A DNA stretch of 64,000 nucleotides, from the NCBI GenBank assembly GCA_025594325.1, contig JANHCV010000007.1, forward strand, positions 1,953,171 through 2,017,170, in the 5' to 3' direction. Positions 1 through 11,201 of this stretch are shown here, one piece after another. Below the pieces are notes generated by a model. That model was not told the DNA's origin and did no database searches. It worked only from the letters and a program-made list of their open reading frames with translations. Source of the stretch: Blastocladiella emersonii ATCC 22665. Lineage: Eukaryota; Blastocladiomycota; Blastocladiomycetes; Blastocladiales; Blastocladiaceae. Every line of letters begins with the position of its first letter. Positions within the stretch are counted from its first letter, which is position 1. The translations under genes and the position numbers were made by a program.

Positions 1-3000
1 TCGGGGGTGGTTAGTTCACGTACGTATTCGAGCTCCACCTCGCTCGCCCACTGGGTTGGCCACCGGGCCGGGCGGCAGGCACTCTGCTCCCACTGCTCGG
101 GCCCGCGACCGCGTCCACTGGCTTCGCTCGCCATCCTTTGCCCACGATCACACTCGCCGCTAATCAGCAACATGACCGCCGCCGGGTCGACCAAGGCAAA
201 GCGCGGCAACATGGCCGCCGGGTTGACGATCAAGGCGAAGAAGCAGCAAGCAACATGGCCGACCGCCGGGTCCTGGACCTGCGTGTGGTCGACGCGGCGG
301 CGACGCGCGAGACACGGGCGCTGTCGTGGCGGCGGTGGCCGTTCCAAGGCGCGCGCGCCTCGTACGCGGGAGGAACGAGCGGCGGGTCGCCCGACGTTCA
401 TGAGCTCGCCGTCCGCGAGCTAAGCTAGCTCGTTGCGTCCGTGTGATGTTCCCGTCCGGCGCGCGCCCAACCTGTCGTCGCCCGCGATCGCGATCGTGCC
501 CCGCGACGGCGCGCGCGCAAGTTCGGGAGTTCGGCATGCCGACCGCCGCCGAGCTAGCTGGTTGACGAGAACGAAGATCCCCCACCCGACTCGCGTCCTG
601 CGGTCGGCCGACCTCACGCGCATCGCCACGCATCGCCAAGAAGCGGGGCGGTCCGCGGCGAAGGAGCCGTCGGTCGGCGCTGTTTGGCGTCGACCTGCTG
701 TCGCGCGAGGACATGAGCTCCGAGGAGGACGGCGATGTGGCCGGCACGAAGTATCACGGCTTGGGCGCCACCAAGTACGCGAGATGCGCGCCGAGCCGCG
801 CCGAGCCGCGCCGAGCCGCGCCGCGCGGAAAAGGGTTGCCGATGCTGGCACGCGTCCAAGAGGGACCTGGCCCGACGCGACGACGGCAGCATAAAGTAGA
901 AGCGGGGCCGGCTGCCAGGATGAGCCGCGGCACGCAGCGGCGCTCGAGGACGGCGACGCTCTCGCCGGGTAGCGGGGAGCATGTTTGGACGCATCAAAGT
1001 TGAGTGAGCATGGACGGCGACGGGTTGAACGCAAGATCAAGCAACCACGGCGCCCGCCGCCAGGCTCGCGAGCGACCGAGCCAAAGCGTGCTGCTGCTGG
1101 CACTGCTCCGGGTGGCAACGATCCAAGGGGCGGCGGCGGCGGCTTACGACGGGTGTGCAGCTGGCGTGTGCCGGCACACGCGGGGCAGCGGCAGCGGGCA
1201 GAGTGTCGCGTGCGCGCGGGACGGCCATGCCACCGACCGCAGCCGGCAGCCGCTCCAGCACAACGGCCGCAGCGAGGGAGCGAGCGAGCGCGGACATCAC
1301 CACCACCGCTCACGCTGCAGTCTGACACCGTAGGAGGGAAAGTGCAGGGCAGGGTGCGGTCGGCGAGGGGGCGATGCTTGCGCGCGAGGGCAAGTCGCTC
1401 GGGGTTTGGCGCGCCCCGCCAGCGACAACAAGCGACGAGGTCATGCATGGGTCATGGGCGCGTGGTGCCGCCGCGGCATGTGCGACGTGTTGATGTGGTA
1501 GACATGGATGCGTTTCATGGAGTGGGGAGGTTATATAGCGGTTCATGATCAGGCGAGAGAGCGAGGACCGCGCGCGGCGACGAGGCGCCCTTTATACTCC
1601 TCCGCCCGCGCCCCTGCTGCCTGCCACGCGGCGGCCACCGCCACCGCCACCGACAAGGACTCTGGCGCTCTGACGCAAGCAGCGAGCGGCGAGCAGCGAG
1701 CAGCGAGCAGGATACGGCGGGGTCCGAAGCCGAACCACCGCCGCGGCGGCCTCGGCTGCGGGCGACTGCAGCTCGCCGTGGGAGGTCGTCGGTTGGCGGC
1801 GCGGTCGCTTGGCCCGTGGTACACAGGTCACACCCGACTTGACAACGACGACGAACAGGCTGCGCACGCATCTTGGACCACCGGGTCGACCGCATGGGTG
1901 AGGTCGATCGCGCCCGCGACGCCGGCATGGCTCGCGAGCCGGGACGACCGACCGCGGCTTCGCGAGCACACGCACCCGCGCGCGCTCGCGAGCGGCGAAT
2001 ACAACGACGCGGGAACGTTTGAGCGGCCAAGCGTCAGGTTCGGGCGAAGGCATCGTAAGGCATCGTAAGGCTGCGGGCGCGGCACAGCAGCACGCACGCC
2101 CGGCGCGGCCGTTTCGATGGCGTTTCGCCGCCCCGTACGCTTACCAGCCAGCGTGACGGCCGAGACGTTCGTTGCTCAGCTGGCCGGCCGGCTGCGTCCA
2201 CGGACATGCCGACGTTGATCCCACAGCTGCGCCGCGCTCGCTCGCTCGCTCGCCCAGGGCGGCGACGTTCGGGGGCGGCCCACACCGAGCCGAGCGAGAA
2301 TCTCGGAGGTCGTCGGTGCGCCCAGCCGCTGCTGCAGCGGGCGCGCCGCGCGAGGAAGAAACGAGGGCCAGAAGCCGCGGACACATAAAGTACAAGCCGA
2401 GAGGTAGCTGTAGCGAGAGACGACGGACGGGCCTGCTGGTAGTCCGCGACGGGGGCGGCGACAGCGGATGGCGCGCGCGCCGCTCGAGCTCCGACCGTCG
2501 TTCCGACTTTGGGGGAAGAAGAGGGCGTGTGCGAGAGGGAGCAGCAGCTCGGCACCAGCTCGGCAGCGACGACTCGACTCGACTCGAGGTGCGCCGAGTT
2601 GGGGAGGGCAGGGCGAGCTGATTCGAAGCAGGGTCCGCAGCGTCGAGGACGGGCGGTGGTCAAGGGCGATGGCGCGCAAACGACACTCGAAGCGGTGCAC
2701 GGCCGTGAGCGGAAACGTCGGTCGGCGCGACTGGCGGGGGCAGCAGGTCAGGTCGGGACGCGGTGGGGCAGAGCAGGGCGACGCGCGCGTTGATGTACAC
2801 ACGGAGGGAGGAGTGGCGGCGATTGGGGGCGACGGCGCGGACGTGCGCGTGCGAAGGCCGTCGAGCTCGCGGGCGAGGGCAAACGCGCTGGCTGGTTGGC
2901 ACGTAGAGCGTGGAGTGGTGGTGGTGGCGGCGGCGGGCAAGCGCGGCGCGGCGCGGCGCGGCGCATGCGACAGCACCCGCTCGGCCACATGTATACGGAA

Positions 3001-4285
3001 CGAGGAGAGGACCACCAGCTGTGCTGCTGTTTGACGCCGACAGAAGAAGGTTGCTTGCTGCAGCGCTCAAGCGCGAGAGCGATGCCATGGGGCGAGCAGC
3101 CCGCGGAGCACGCTGCGGGCGAGGTTCATGCGATTCCATCAAGTTACAGTGCCACGTCGTGCCTTGCCTTGTTGACGTGCACATGGACATGGAGGTGAGC
3201 GGGGTGCCTGACCGACCGACCGAGGCCGCGCCACGCCACGCGGTGGCCATGGCGCCGTGGCCGCCGCGCTGCGCGTCCTTGTCAGCTGACGGCGACTGAC
3301 GCGTTGCGGGGCGCGCTTCGGGAGGGATGGGGAGACGTGAGGAGGCCAGAGCCTTCTTCTTCTCTCTTCTCCACCGACTGCCGCCCCATGCACCATGACC
3401 ATGAAAGCCGATGCAACGTGATAACTTGATGCAACATCACGCCGGACAGGCCCTGACGCGGATCGGCGCCGCCGCGAGGTGCCCAGCCGCATCTGCTGTA
3501 CCGCTACTACTGTACGACTGAGCTGAGCGTCAGTCGGACTGCTTCGTCAGCTATGCAGCTCGTCCGTCCCCGTCGTCCTTGTCGGGAACGCCGCCTTCCG
3601 CTTGCCGTGCTGCCCTACGTTAGTCGCATGCAAAGGTTTGCTTTGGCGGCGGGCCCCCGCTAGCCAGCGTCCCTCGCTCGCTCGCCTCGTTCCGGTCCCC
3701 CTGTCGCCCCACGCCGCCGATCTGCACTGCCGAACCTCACCCGACCACCGCGACCGCTTCGTCGTCCTCGCCGGCCACCTGCTCGTCCCCCGCTGGCATG
3801 CATTCCCGAGCCGCACGACCTCCGTTCGAGCCGACCTACATGGACGTGCTCACAGCCTCGGCAACTTCATGGCGGGCCAGGTGAGTCGTCGCCACACGCG
3901 CACGCGCACGCACGAGCGGGGCCAGCGTTTGGTGTGCGCGCGGGGCGCGCTTCGGGATCCGCTGCTGCTCGTCGGCCGCAATCGCCGCCTTTCGCACCTG
4001 CTGCTTTATGACCTCGCGCTTTCGTAGCCTAGCCCAGCTGGCGGGCGGCTTGCTGCTTCGCGAGAGCATGGATGCTGCCGCCTCGCTCAACCGGCGGCCA
4101 CGGCGGCGGTGCCCCTCGCGTCGCCGTCCTTGACGCGCGCGTGCACCCGCCGTACCGCGTTGTTGATTCACGCTTTTGCCGCGCGGCCCGAGCGAGGCCC
4201 TAGGATGCGTCCGTTGCTCAGCGTGTACACACGCGCGAGGTGAGCGTGCGTGCGTGCCGACGGCGAGCCGAATTCGCGCGGTCTA
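1..4285. repeat. Large GC-rich repeat, left copy
   Basis: This stretch recurs at 49213-53497 with a constant offset of 49212. I see no difference over about the first 4230 bases: every open frame in both copies translates identically. The copies separate at 4231-4250, where about 20 bases are inverted in the right copy, and similarity fades by about 4285. A diverged third copy of the downstream half lies at 47270-48868. No frame resembles a known protein; the longest are Arg/Pro/Ala-rich products expected by chance at this GC content. The left edge continues beyond the window, since position 1 falls exactly where the LTR-like block joins this body in the right copy. Confidence 0.9.
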
Positions 4286-4504
4286 CTAACTACCCTCCCC
4301 GCCACCCATGCCGACACTCTGACGAGACCGAGTGAGCGGAGGCACGCACGCGTGGTGATGATGATGTGCGGCGCCTTTGTTACGACGCTCGGGCCAGAAA
4401 GGCGCCTGTCTGGACTTGCGCGCGCTCGCGCGCGTGCGCCACGATGGCGCGGCGGGGGACGCTGGCCGCCGCCCGGCCCAGCCAGCCCGCCGCCCACCGC
4501 CCGC

Positions 4505-4880
4505 CGACTTAGACACATGAATTCAACTCCCAAAAACAATAATTCTTGTTTATCACTGAATCGTGATCAGGGACCCTCGGGAACCCCAGAAATGCAAAAA
4601 TCCCCGAGTCAAAGCATGGGGGTGTTGAGATCGTGTTCGGGCGCGCCGAGGCGAAAAAGTTTTTCACTCGCGGCCGTCGCGACGAGCTCGCGGCGCGGGT
4701 GGGCAATTCAAGCACGTAACGCTCAATCTGGCAGCTCCCGACCTGTCTCGGATCTGGCTCAAACTTTGCACGTAATCTTCTGATATATCATGAGATATTT
4801 TAGACTAGTGAACATAATTTTACGGCGTCGTTTGACGGCCCTGCACGCATCGGGGGTAGTTAGTTCACGTATTCGAAGTG
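4505..4880. repeat. AT-richer LTR-like block, left copy
   Basis: About 370 bases recur at 48869-49240 with only a handful of substitutions (for example TGAGATATT/TGAAATATT and GTGAACATA/GTGGGCATA). The block is clearly less GC-rich than its surroundings. Its edges can be read as TGAATTCAAC ... GTTAGTTCA, an imperfect TG..CA terminal inverted repeat like that of LTRs. Here it closes the repeat body and is followed by unique DNA; in the right copy it precedes the body. I find no convincing tRNA primer-binding site or polypurine tract next to it, so 'LTR' is an inference. Confidence 0.65.
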
Positions 4881-5197
4881 CGCGCTGGTTTTGCTTGGCA
4901 ATCGTGGCCAGCGACTTCCCCGTCGCTTCTCCCATCACGCCCATTTCATCGACAGCGTTGAAGCGATCCCGCAGACCATACCACGGGCTGATACTGGTTC
5001 CAGAGCGTTCCAGTAGCCCAACGACGACTCCCTTATGGCTCATCAAAGGCCGTTTTCAGTGATACAACTCGACTCCTCAGTCCGCGAGCAGGTGAACAAC
5101 CGACAGCGGGCAGAAGGTCATTTAAGAAAACTCGTTATACATTCCACTCTCGTCACCAAAGATCCGGCGCAGCACACGCCATTCGGGGGCACACGAC

Positions 5198-7035
5198 TTA
5201 GTCGACGATGAGCTCCTTGTCGACCTGGGCGTAGTTGGCGAAGAAGGCGGTGAAGAGCTTGATGGCGTCGGTGATGTCGTGGGTGCCGGCCTGCTCGCGG
5301 ATCGAGTGCATGGACAGCTGCGGGTTGCCGATGTCGATGGTGCGGAGGCCGAGCTTGCCCGAGAGGATGGGGCCGATGGTCGAGCCGCACGGCGAGTCGT
5401 TGCGGACGGCAAACTCCTGGAGCTGGACGCCGGCGCGCTTGGCCATGTTGCGGAGGAGCTGGCAGGTCGGGGCGGTGGTCGCGTAGCGCTGGTTGGCGTT
5501 GTGCTTGATGACGACGCCCTTGTTCATCTCGGGCGCGAGCTCGCCGCAATGTTTGTCAGCGAAATTCGGGTGGAGAGCATGCGCCATGTCTGCGGAGATG
5601 AGGAACGACTTCTGCATGGCCTCCTCGAAGGCGGACGAGGACGAGCCGTGGGCGTCGCGGGACACGCCCGAGGTGATGCGGCGGAGCGCCGACTCGAGCA
5701 TGTGGCTGTCGGCACCGTAGGCCGAGAGCGAGCCGACCTCCTCGTTGTCGAACAGGGCAACGACCGCGACGGCCTCGTCGGCGTCGACGGCGGCCTGGTC
5801 GGCGGCGTGGTCGAGGATGGCCGACAGACCCGTGAAGGACATGACGAGGTTGTCGCAGCGGGGCGCGAAGACGTACTCGCTGAGGGCGCCGCCGATGACG
5901 GCAGGCTGGGTGTCGAAGAGGCACAGCTCGACGTCGGCGACGTGGGCGGGGTCGCAGCCGATGCGCTCGGCGAGGGCGGTCAGGAGCAGGGTGTGGTGCT
6001 TGGGGGCGTCGTCGCCCGACGGGGTGGCGATCTTGTTGAGCTCGGCGGCGGCGGTCGAGCACAGGACGGGGAGGAGCTGGTTCTCCTTGTTGAAGGTGAA
6101 GCCGTCGTTGACGCCGCGGTCGAGGTGGATGGCGAGGGTCGGGACGCGCAGGATGGGCTCGGCGATCTTGACGAGGTGGTGCGAGGGCTTGGCGTCGGCC
6201 GACTCGGGCTGGACGATGACGCGGCCGGCGACGCCGAGGTCGCGGTCGAACCACGTGTGCCACAGACCGCCGCCGTAGCACTGGACGCCGACCTGCATGT
6301 AGCCGGCCTTGGTCTTGCGCGAGATGGGCTTGAGCTTGAGGCAGGGCGAGTCGGTGTGGGCGGCGACGATGCCGAAGCCGTTGCCGGGCACGAACTTGCC
6401 ACCGACGACGAAGGCGACGACGGACGAGGCGTTGCGGGTGAAGTAGTACTTGCCGCCGGGGACGAGCGAGCCGTCCCAGCACTCGCGCTCCTTGAGGGCC
6501 TTGAAGCCGGCGGCCTCGAGGCGCTTGCGGGCCTCGGCGACGGCGTGGAACGGCGAGGGCGACGCGTTCACGAACTCGAGGAAGCCGCGCGCGGCGGCGG
6601 GGACCTTGGAGGCGGCGTTGGCGGTGATCGACTATGAACGGGAGGGTTGGGAAGCAATGAGGGCAGCAGGAGGTCAGTACGAGGGCGGTCCATGCGGCCA
6701 TGCACCCCAACAAACGACATCTGCCGACAAACCTTGCCGACCACGACGGAGACGGGTCCTGCAGGATCGCCGGCCGCACAAACGAACGAGACGGCGGGGA
6801 GCGCCGGGACCGCGACCTCGCTGCCGCCGTACAGGGCGCGCGAGCCCGGCTTGATCAGCGGCGCGCGCTCGTCATCCTCGCGGCGCGTACGAGACGCAGA
6901 CCGAGAACGCGGCATGCAGCACACGAGCGAGCGCAGGACCGACGCAGCGGCGGAGGGCAGCGAGGTGCGGCGGGCGCGATGTCCGTGGGCGGACGCGGCC
7001 GCAGGCTTCTCGGCGTCGGATACATGTGCAGTCAT
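5198..7035 (-). CDS. M18 aspartyl aminopeptidase
   Basis: A zinc metallopeptidase of family M18, which removes N-terminal Asp/Glu from peptides in the cytosol or vacuole. Two exons fit: 6733-7035 and 5198-6631, with a 101-nt intron (6632-6732, GTTTG..ATAG) in phase 0. The 477-residue second exon covers the whole family core: AAHTDSPCLKLKP (first metal His), CDNL, FDNEEVGS (catalytic Glu and metal ligands), DMAHALHPN, GSTIGPI and the C-terminal GNPQLSMHSIRE. The stop is TAA. The proposed first exon adds about 101 residues, which is more than cytosolic family members need. It could be a propeptide or sorting sequence, as in vacuolar yeast Ape1, or a wrong start; I trust the core far more than this extension. 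The vWA gene lies 237 nt upstream on the same strand. Confidence 0.93.
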
Positions 7036-7272
7036 GGTGCGGTGTGCGGCGGGTGCGTACCATGGCGGGGAGGAGACGGGTTGGCCGCTGACGGGGAGCG
7101 AGCGTGCGGATCGGCGGCGGCGGCGACTTTGACCGCCGCGACCTTTCGTTTGCGCGGAGTCGGGTGGGCCCGCCGGTCACGCGGGGACGCCCGATGGCCC
7201 CGGTCGTGGGCCCGGTCAGCCCTCCCTCGCTTCCGCTATGGTACGCTGTCAAGGAACTGTATTGCTTCAGAA

Positions 7273-10176
7273 TCAGACGTTCTCGGCCTTCGCGGACATC
7301 TTAGCTCGCTCCTTGATCTCCATGGCAAGCCGGGTGTCGCGGTTGCGGCTGGCCTCGATGATGCGCAGGAACTCGGCGGGCGTTGGAATCCCACCAACTC
7401 GCTGGGCGAAGGCCGTCTTGTACGCCTGGATGACGCCGCGCGCGGTCGCGTCGACCTGCTCGGGCAGCGTGCTCTTGGGGTCAGTGGAGCGGCGCGCCTG
7501 CCGCTGCGCGTAGAAGGCGACGAGCGACGCGATGCTCTTCGGGTACGCCTTGCGCGACGCCACGTACTCGAGGAACAGGTTGTACGCCGACAGCTGCGCG
7601 GCGAGCGGCGCGCCGTGGACGCGCTCGGTGCGGGCGGTCCAGTGCTCGCCGCGCTGGGGCGAGTCGCGGTAGTCGACGGTCCAGGGCCGCAGCGTCGCCG
7701 GGCAGATGGGCGTCGGCAGGCCCGCCGTCGTGAAGCCCGGCGCGTACCCGTAGTTGCGCACCGCTACGACGGGGCTGTTGCCCGAACGGCGCAGCTCGGC
7801 CGGCGGCAGGAACACGCTCCCGACGCGCTTGCTCGGGTCCACGAGCTGCAGCAGGTCGAGGATGCGCGGCAGCGGGAGCACGTCCAGCAGCCACGCCAGC
7901 GGCGACGCGGCCGCCTGCTCGGGCGTGCACGGCCCATCGACGAGCACGACGACAGCGGGCTCGCTGGTCAGGGGGACCGCGGTCGTGGCCGTCGCCGTCC
8001 CTGCAGCACGCGTCGTCGCCGCGCCGCCGCCACCCGACTTGGCAGCGCCACCACCGCCCATGGCGACGTGCGGGATCACGAGGTGGTTCTGGTACAGCCG
8101 CGCCACGTCGAGCTTGAGCGCCGCCACGTCCTGCTTGCGCGACATGAGGTACCCGAACACGCGCAGCACGCGGATCCGCTCGTCGAGCACGTCTAGGCCG
8201 GCCACCGCCACCACCTCGCCACCACTGCCGCCGCTACCGGAAGCGGGAACGACGGGGTACTGCAGCACGTCCTCGACGAGATGGCGGAGGTGCGCACCGA
8301 TCGGGTACCACTGGCGCAGCCGCTCCTGCGCATACTGCTCCGGGTCGGCGGCAAAAAGCTGCGTCGCACCCGTCAGCGAGTACCACAGCGCCGCCGCGAC
8401 GGGCGCCTTGAGCACCGGATAACCCGGCTGCCCCGACAGGGCAATGTTGGTCGCGTACATGGGGTGCTCAAAGCGGCAGACGAGGTGCGCGCGGAACGCC
8501 GCCATGAACGCCGCGTTGTCGGCGAGCTGCGGGACGCGGCGCTCGCGGATCGCCAGATACACGGCCGCGAGCCACAGGTGCGGGTTGCCGAGCTTGACGC
8601 CGCGCGTCGCCATCTGGCGCACGACCCACGTCCCGAGCTCGACGTGCTGCGCCGCCGTGCCGAGCGGGATGCACCCGACGACCGTGCGCCGGGTGTACGG
8701 CGACACAATGTCCTTCCACCGGTACGCGCCGCCCGCCGCCGCCTCGTTGAAGAGGCCGGTGAACGCGGCCGACCCGATGGCGTGGTCGAGGCGGTCCACG
8801 AGCCGGTCGACGAGCGCGGGGTACTTGAGGATGTTGAGCGGGCAGTCGGTCACGTCGTCAATGACCGCCGTGTCGGCGCCCTCGAGCACGCCCAGCGTGG
8901 TACCGCCGCCGCCCGCACCGCCCCCGCCGTCATCGGCAAAGGACGCTGACTCGGTGATGAGCAGGACCGGCGTCGTGTCGTCGTCGAGCATGATCGGGCA
9001 CTCGAACCGCTCGTCGCTGCCGCCACCCGACGCTGCGGCGGCCGCCGACTCGCTCGCGTCAGCGACCTCGGCGACGGGCACCTCCGACTCGGGCACCGTG
9101 GCGAGCCCGGCGCGCGTCGCGCGGTGCGACTGCAGCGTGTCGAGGCCAAACGACGACACGGTGCACGCCTGGACGAGCTTGGTGATGCAATCGCCGACCT
9201 TCTTGGCGTCGTCGGCCGAGTCGGCGATCCCGTAGAGCAGCTCGCGCGTCGCCGCAACCGCCGACTCGTAGTCGCCCTCGCGCAGCGGGTCGAGGATCGG
9301 GTGAGGGTAGCGGTGCTGCGACGACGACGACTCGGCTGCGCCTGCGTCCCCAGAAGCGGACCCGCGGCGGTGCCGCACGGACTCGGCGGCGGCGAGCTTG
9401 CGCGCATTCTCCTGGGCAATCACGTCGAGCAGGCGCTTCTGCAGCTTGATGAGCTCGTCGCGCAGCTTGGTGTTGGCGCGGCCGAGGTTCTGGACCACAA
9501 TGAGCTTGCGCAGCTTTTCGTACTGGATGAAGAGCTCGGCGGGCGTGCGGATGGCGTCGAGCACGCCCGAGCCCTCGACGGCGACGCGCGCGCAGCCCTC
9601 GGCGAGCACCGCGTCGTTGTGGCGGATCAGGAAGTTGGCCGAGCGCGCAAAGGGGGCGACGACGGACAGGTCGGCGGGGAACCGGCCGAACAGGCACGCC
9701 TCGACGTCGGGGATCCCGCCCGGGATGGCGGCCAGCTCGCGGTCGCACCGCTGCACGCAGGTGCGGTCGATCTGGCCGTCGGTGATGATGCACATCTTGA
9801 TGACGTTGAACCGCGCGCGGTTGCGGGTGATGTATCGCGCGACACACGTCGGGTCGGTCCCGCTGCGGCTGTTCATGCGCTCGATGTTGGCGAGCAGCTG
9901 CTTGTGCGACGTCTCGAGCTCCTACACGGCGTCGCGCACTCGGGTGTCAGTCCCCGATCGTCATGCCAGCGCGACAGAAGGGCTCGCACGCACCGAGGTA
10001 TCCCAGCGCAGGACGCGCAGCGCGCCGCCGTACAGCGAGCGGTACTCGTCGAAGCGCTCGCCGACGCGCTTCCAGTACTCGCGCTCGTAGTTGGTGCTGC
10101 CCGAGTCGTCGACGGCGAACAGCACAATGTCCTCGACGACGCCGGCGGATACTGGCGGCTTGCGGTGGGCGACCAT
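7273..10176 (-). CDS. Large vWA-domain protein, otherwise uncharacterised
   Basis: Two exons, 9994-10176 and 7273-9921, with a 72-nt intron (9922-9993, GTGCGT..GTGTAG, phase 0), give about 943 residues. The start ATG is at 10174-10176. The N-terminus is a von Willebrand A fold with a complete metal-ion (MIDAS) site: DDSGS at residues 23-27, a Thr in SGTDP just after the intron, and IITDGQ. Such domains bind protein partners through a divalent cation. A coiled-coil-like stretch rich in Leu/Lys/Glu follows (about residues 185-245), then Gly/Ser/Ala-rich linkers. A conserved-looking C-terminal half contains YRWKDIVSPYTRR. I do not recognise that half. No signal peptide or membrane segment is evident, so it is probably intracellular. 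Confidence 0.8.
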
Positions 10177-10221
10177 GGTGTTGATTCGTGTGATTTGTTG
10201 CGTAGACTGCGTAGCTTGCGT

Positions 10222-10225
<4 letters not shown>

Positions 10226-10275
<50 letters not shown>
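10226..10275. repeat. (GA)n microsatellite in the vWA gene leader
   Basis: About 24 uninterrupted AG units. On the coding (minus) strand this is a pure CT tract beginning about 50 nt upstream of the vWA start codon, so it lies in the promoter or 5' leader. CT-rich tracts are common near fungal transcription starts; a regulatory role here is inference. Confidence 0.95.
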
Positions 10276-10277
<2 letters not shown>

Positions 10278-10519
10278 CGATCGCGATGCGGTCAGCGTTG
10301 CGGTGCGGTGCAGCCCAGCTTCCACGGCCCGCGGCAGGGACGCCTATTTGAGGGCGCGCGCTGCGCCACCGGGCCACCGAGCTGACTCGATTCCCTGTCG
10401 ACGCGTTCCATGCGCTCGCATCATCGACTCGAAGAGGTAGTCATACCGTTCTTCGTAGTTGCCTACGTGACGGGCATCCGCGTGGGTGGGACGAGAGGTG
10501 ACTGGCTAACTGAGCGACG

Positions 10520-10900
10520 CGATGGTCATGCTGATCAAGTCCTTCCGGCAACATGTCGGGCGCGCCGGGCAGGAGAGCGAGCGCGACGAGCCCATGGACG
10601 TGGGCCGGCCGTTCATGGACGTCGGGCGACCACCACCGCCGCCGCCCATGCCCACGCCGCCGTCGAGGATCGACATGGGACGGCCGCCGCCGTTCATGGC
10701 GGCGAGCTGCTGCATCTCGCGCATCTCGCGGAGCTCGCGCTCGCGCTCGAGATCCGTCATGCGGGACGCCTGCGACTGCGAGTCCATGACCTCGGCCTGG
10801 TACTCGTCCCACCGCAGGTGCTTGATCTGCGAGATGTCGAAATACTCGTCCTCCTCGCGAACGAGGCGCACCTCGCCCTTCCCGCCCTTGATCCGACGCG
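10520..10900 (-). pseudogene. Detached copy of the chitin synthase 3' end
   Basis: On the minus strand this encodes nearly the same segment as the last exon of the chitin synthase at 14975-15567: [20 protein letters not shown], the [19 protein letters not shown] helix, and the Gly-rich [12 protein letters not shown] linker. DNA identity is very high across about 10545-10868. Beyond that the match fades to protein-level similarity (KWG..R..KG.KGEVRLV against [17 protein letters not shown]). About 160 bases that encode most of the DEK_C domain in the intact gene are deleted, leaving only the last codons (DLISMTIA). No catalytic region accompanies it. It is a remnant of a duplicated chitin synthase. 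Confidence 0.85.
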
Positions 10901-11201
10901 ATGACCCCCACTTCAAACCTGACCACGAATGCGATGAATATGTCGGCCGTGAAGCGACCACGATTACTCGCGAGGGTGCGAACGACGCGCGGTATAGACG
11001 CGCCACAACTACGCGTTGCATAAAGCACGTGCCCCGCGCTGCACCTCGCCTCAAGTCGCCGATCACGCTCGCTGCACGAGGAACCACCATTTGGATTTGC
11101 ATCGCAGTAGACCATGTGGAGAATTCAGAATATCGAATCTACTGACTTTGAACACAACGAAACAAGGTGAGAGAGAGGAGGGAGGGGAGGTGTGGCTGAA
11201 C

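Noticed and set aside
420-1448. 342-codon minus-strand frame in the large repeat (and its twin at 49632-50660) as a gene
   Set aside because: It is Arg/Ala/Pro/Ser-rich with no motif, and equally long frames overlap it on both strands, as expected by chance at this GC content.
1-4880. Complete LTR retrotransposon
   Set aside because: No gag, protease, integrase or reverse transcriptase can be read in the body, and no primer-binding site or polypurine tract is evident; only the flanking block looks LTR-like.
4759-5046. Minus-strand 95-codon frame that runs from unique DNA into the LTR-like block
   Set aside because: The peptide looks fairly ordinary (SHKGVVVGLLERSGTS), but it ends inside the repeated block and has no recognisable family; too little to call a gene.
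5279-6637. 452-codon plus-strand frame opposite the M18 gene
   Set aside because: It is a Gly/Glu/Val/Asp-rich mirror of a highly GC-biased coding strand; the minus strand has every catalytic motif of the peptidase.
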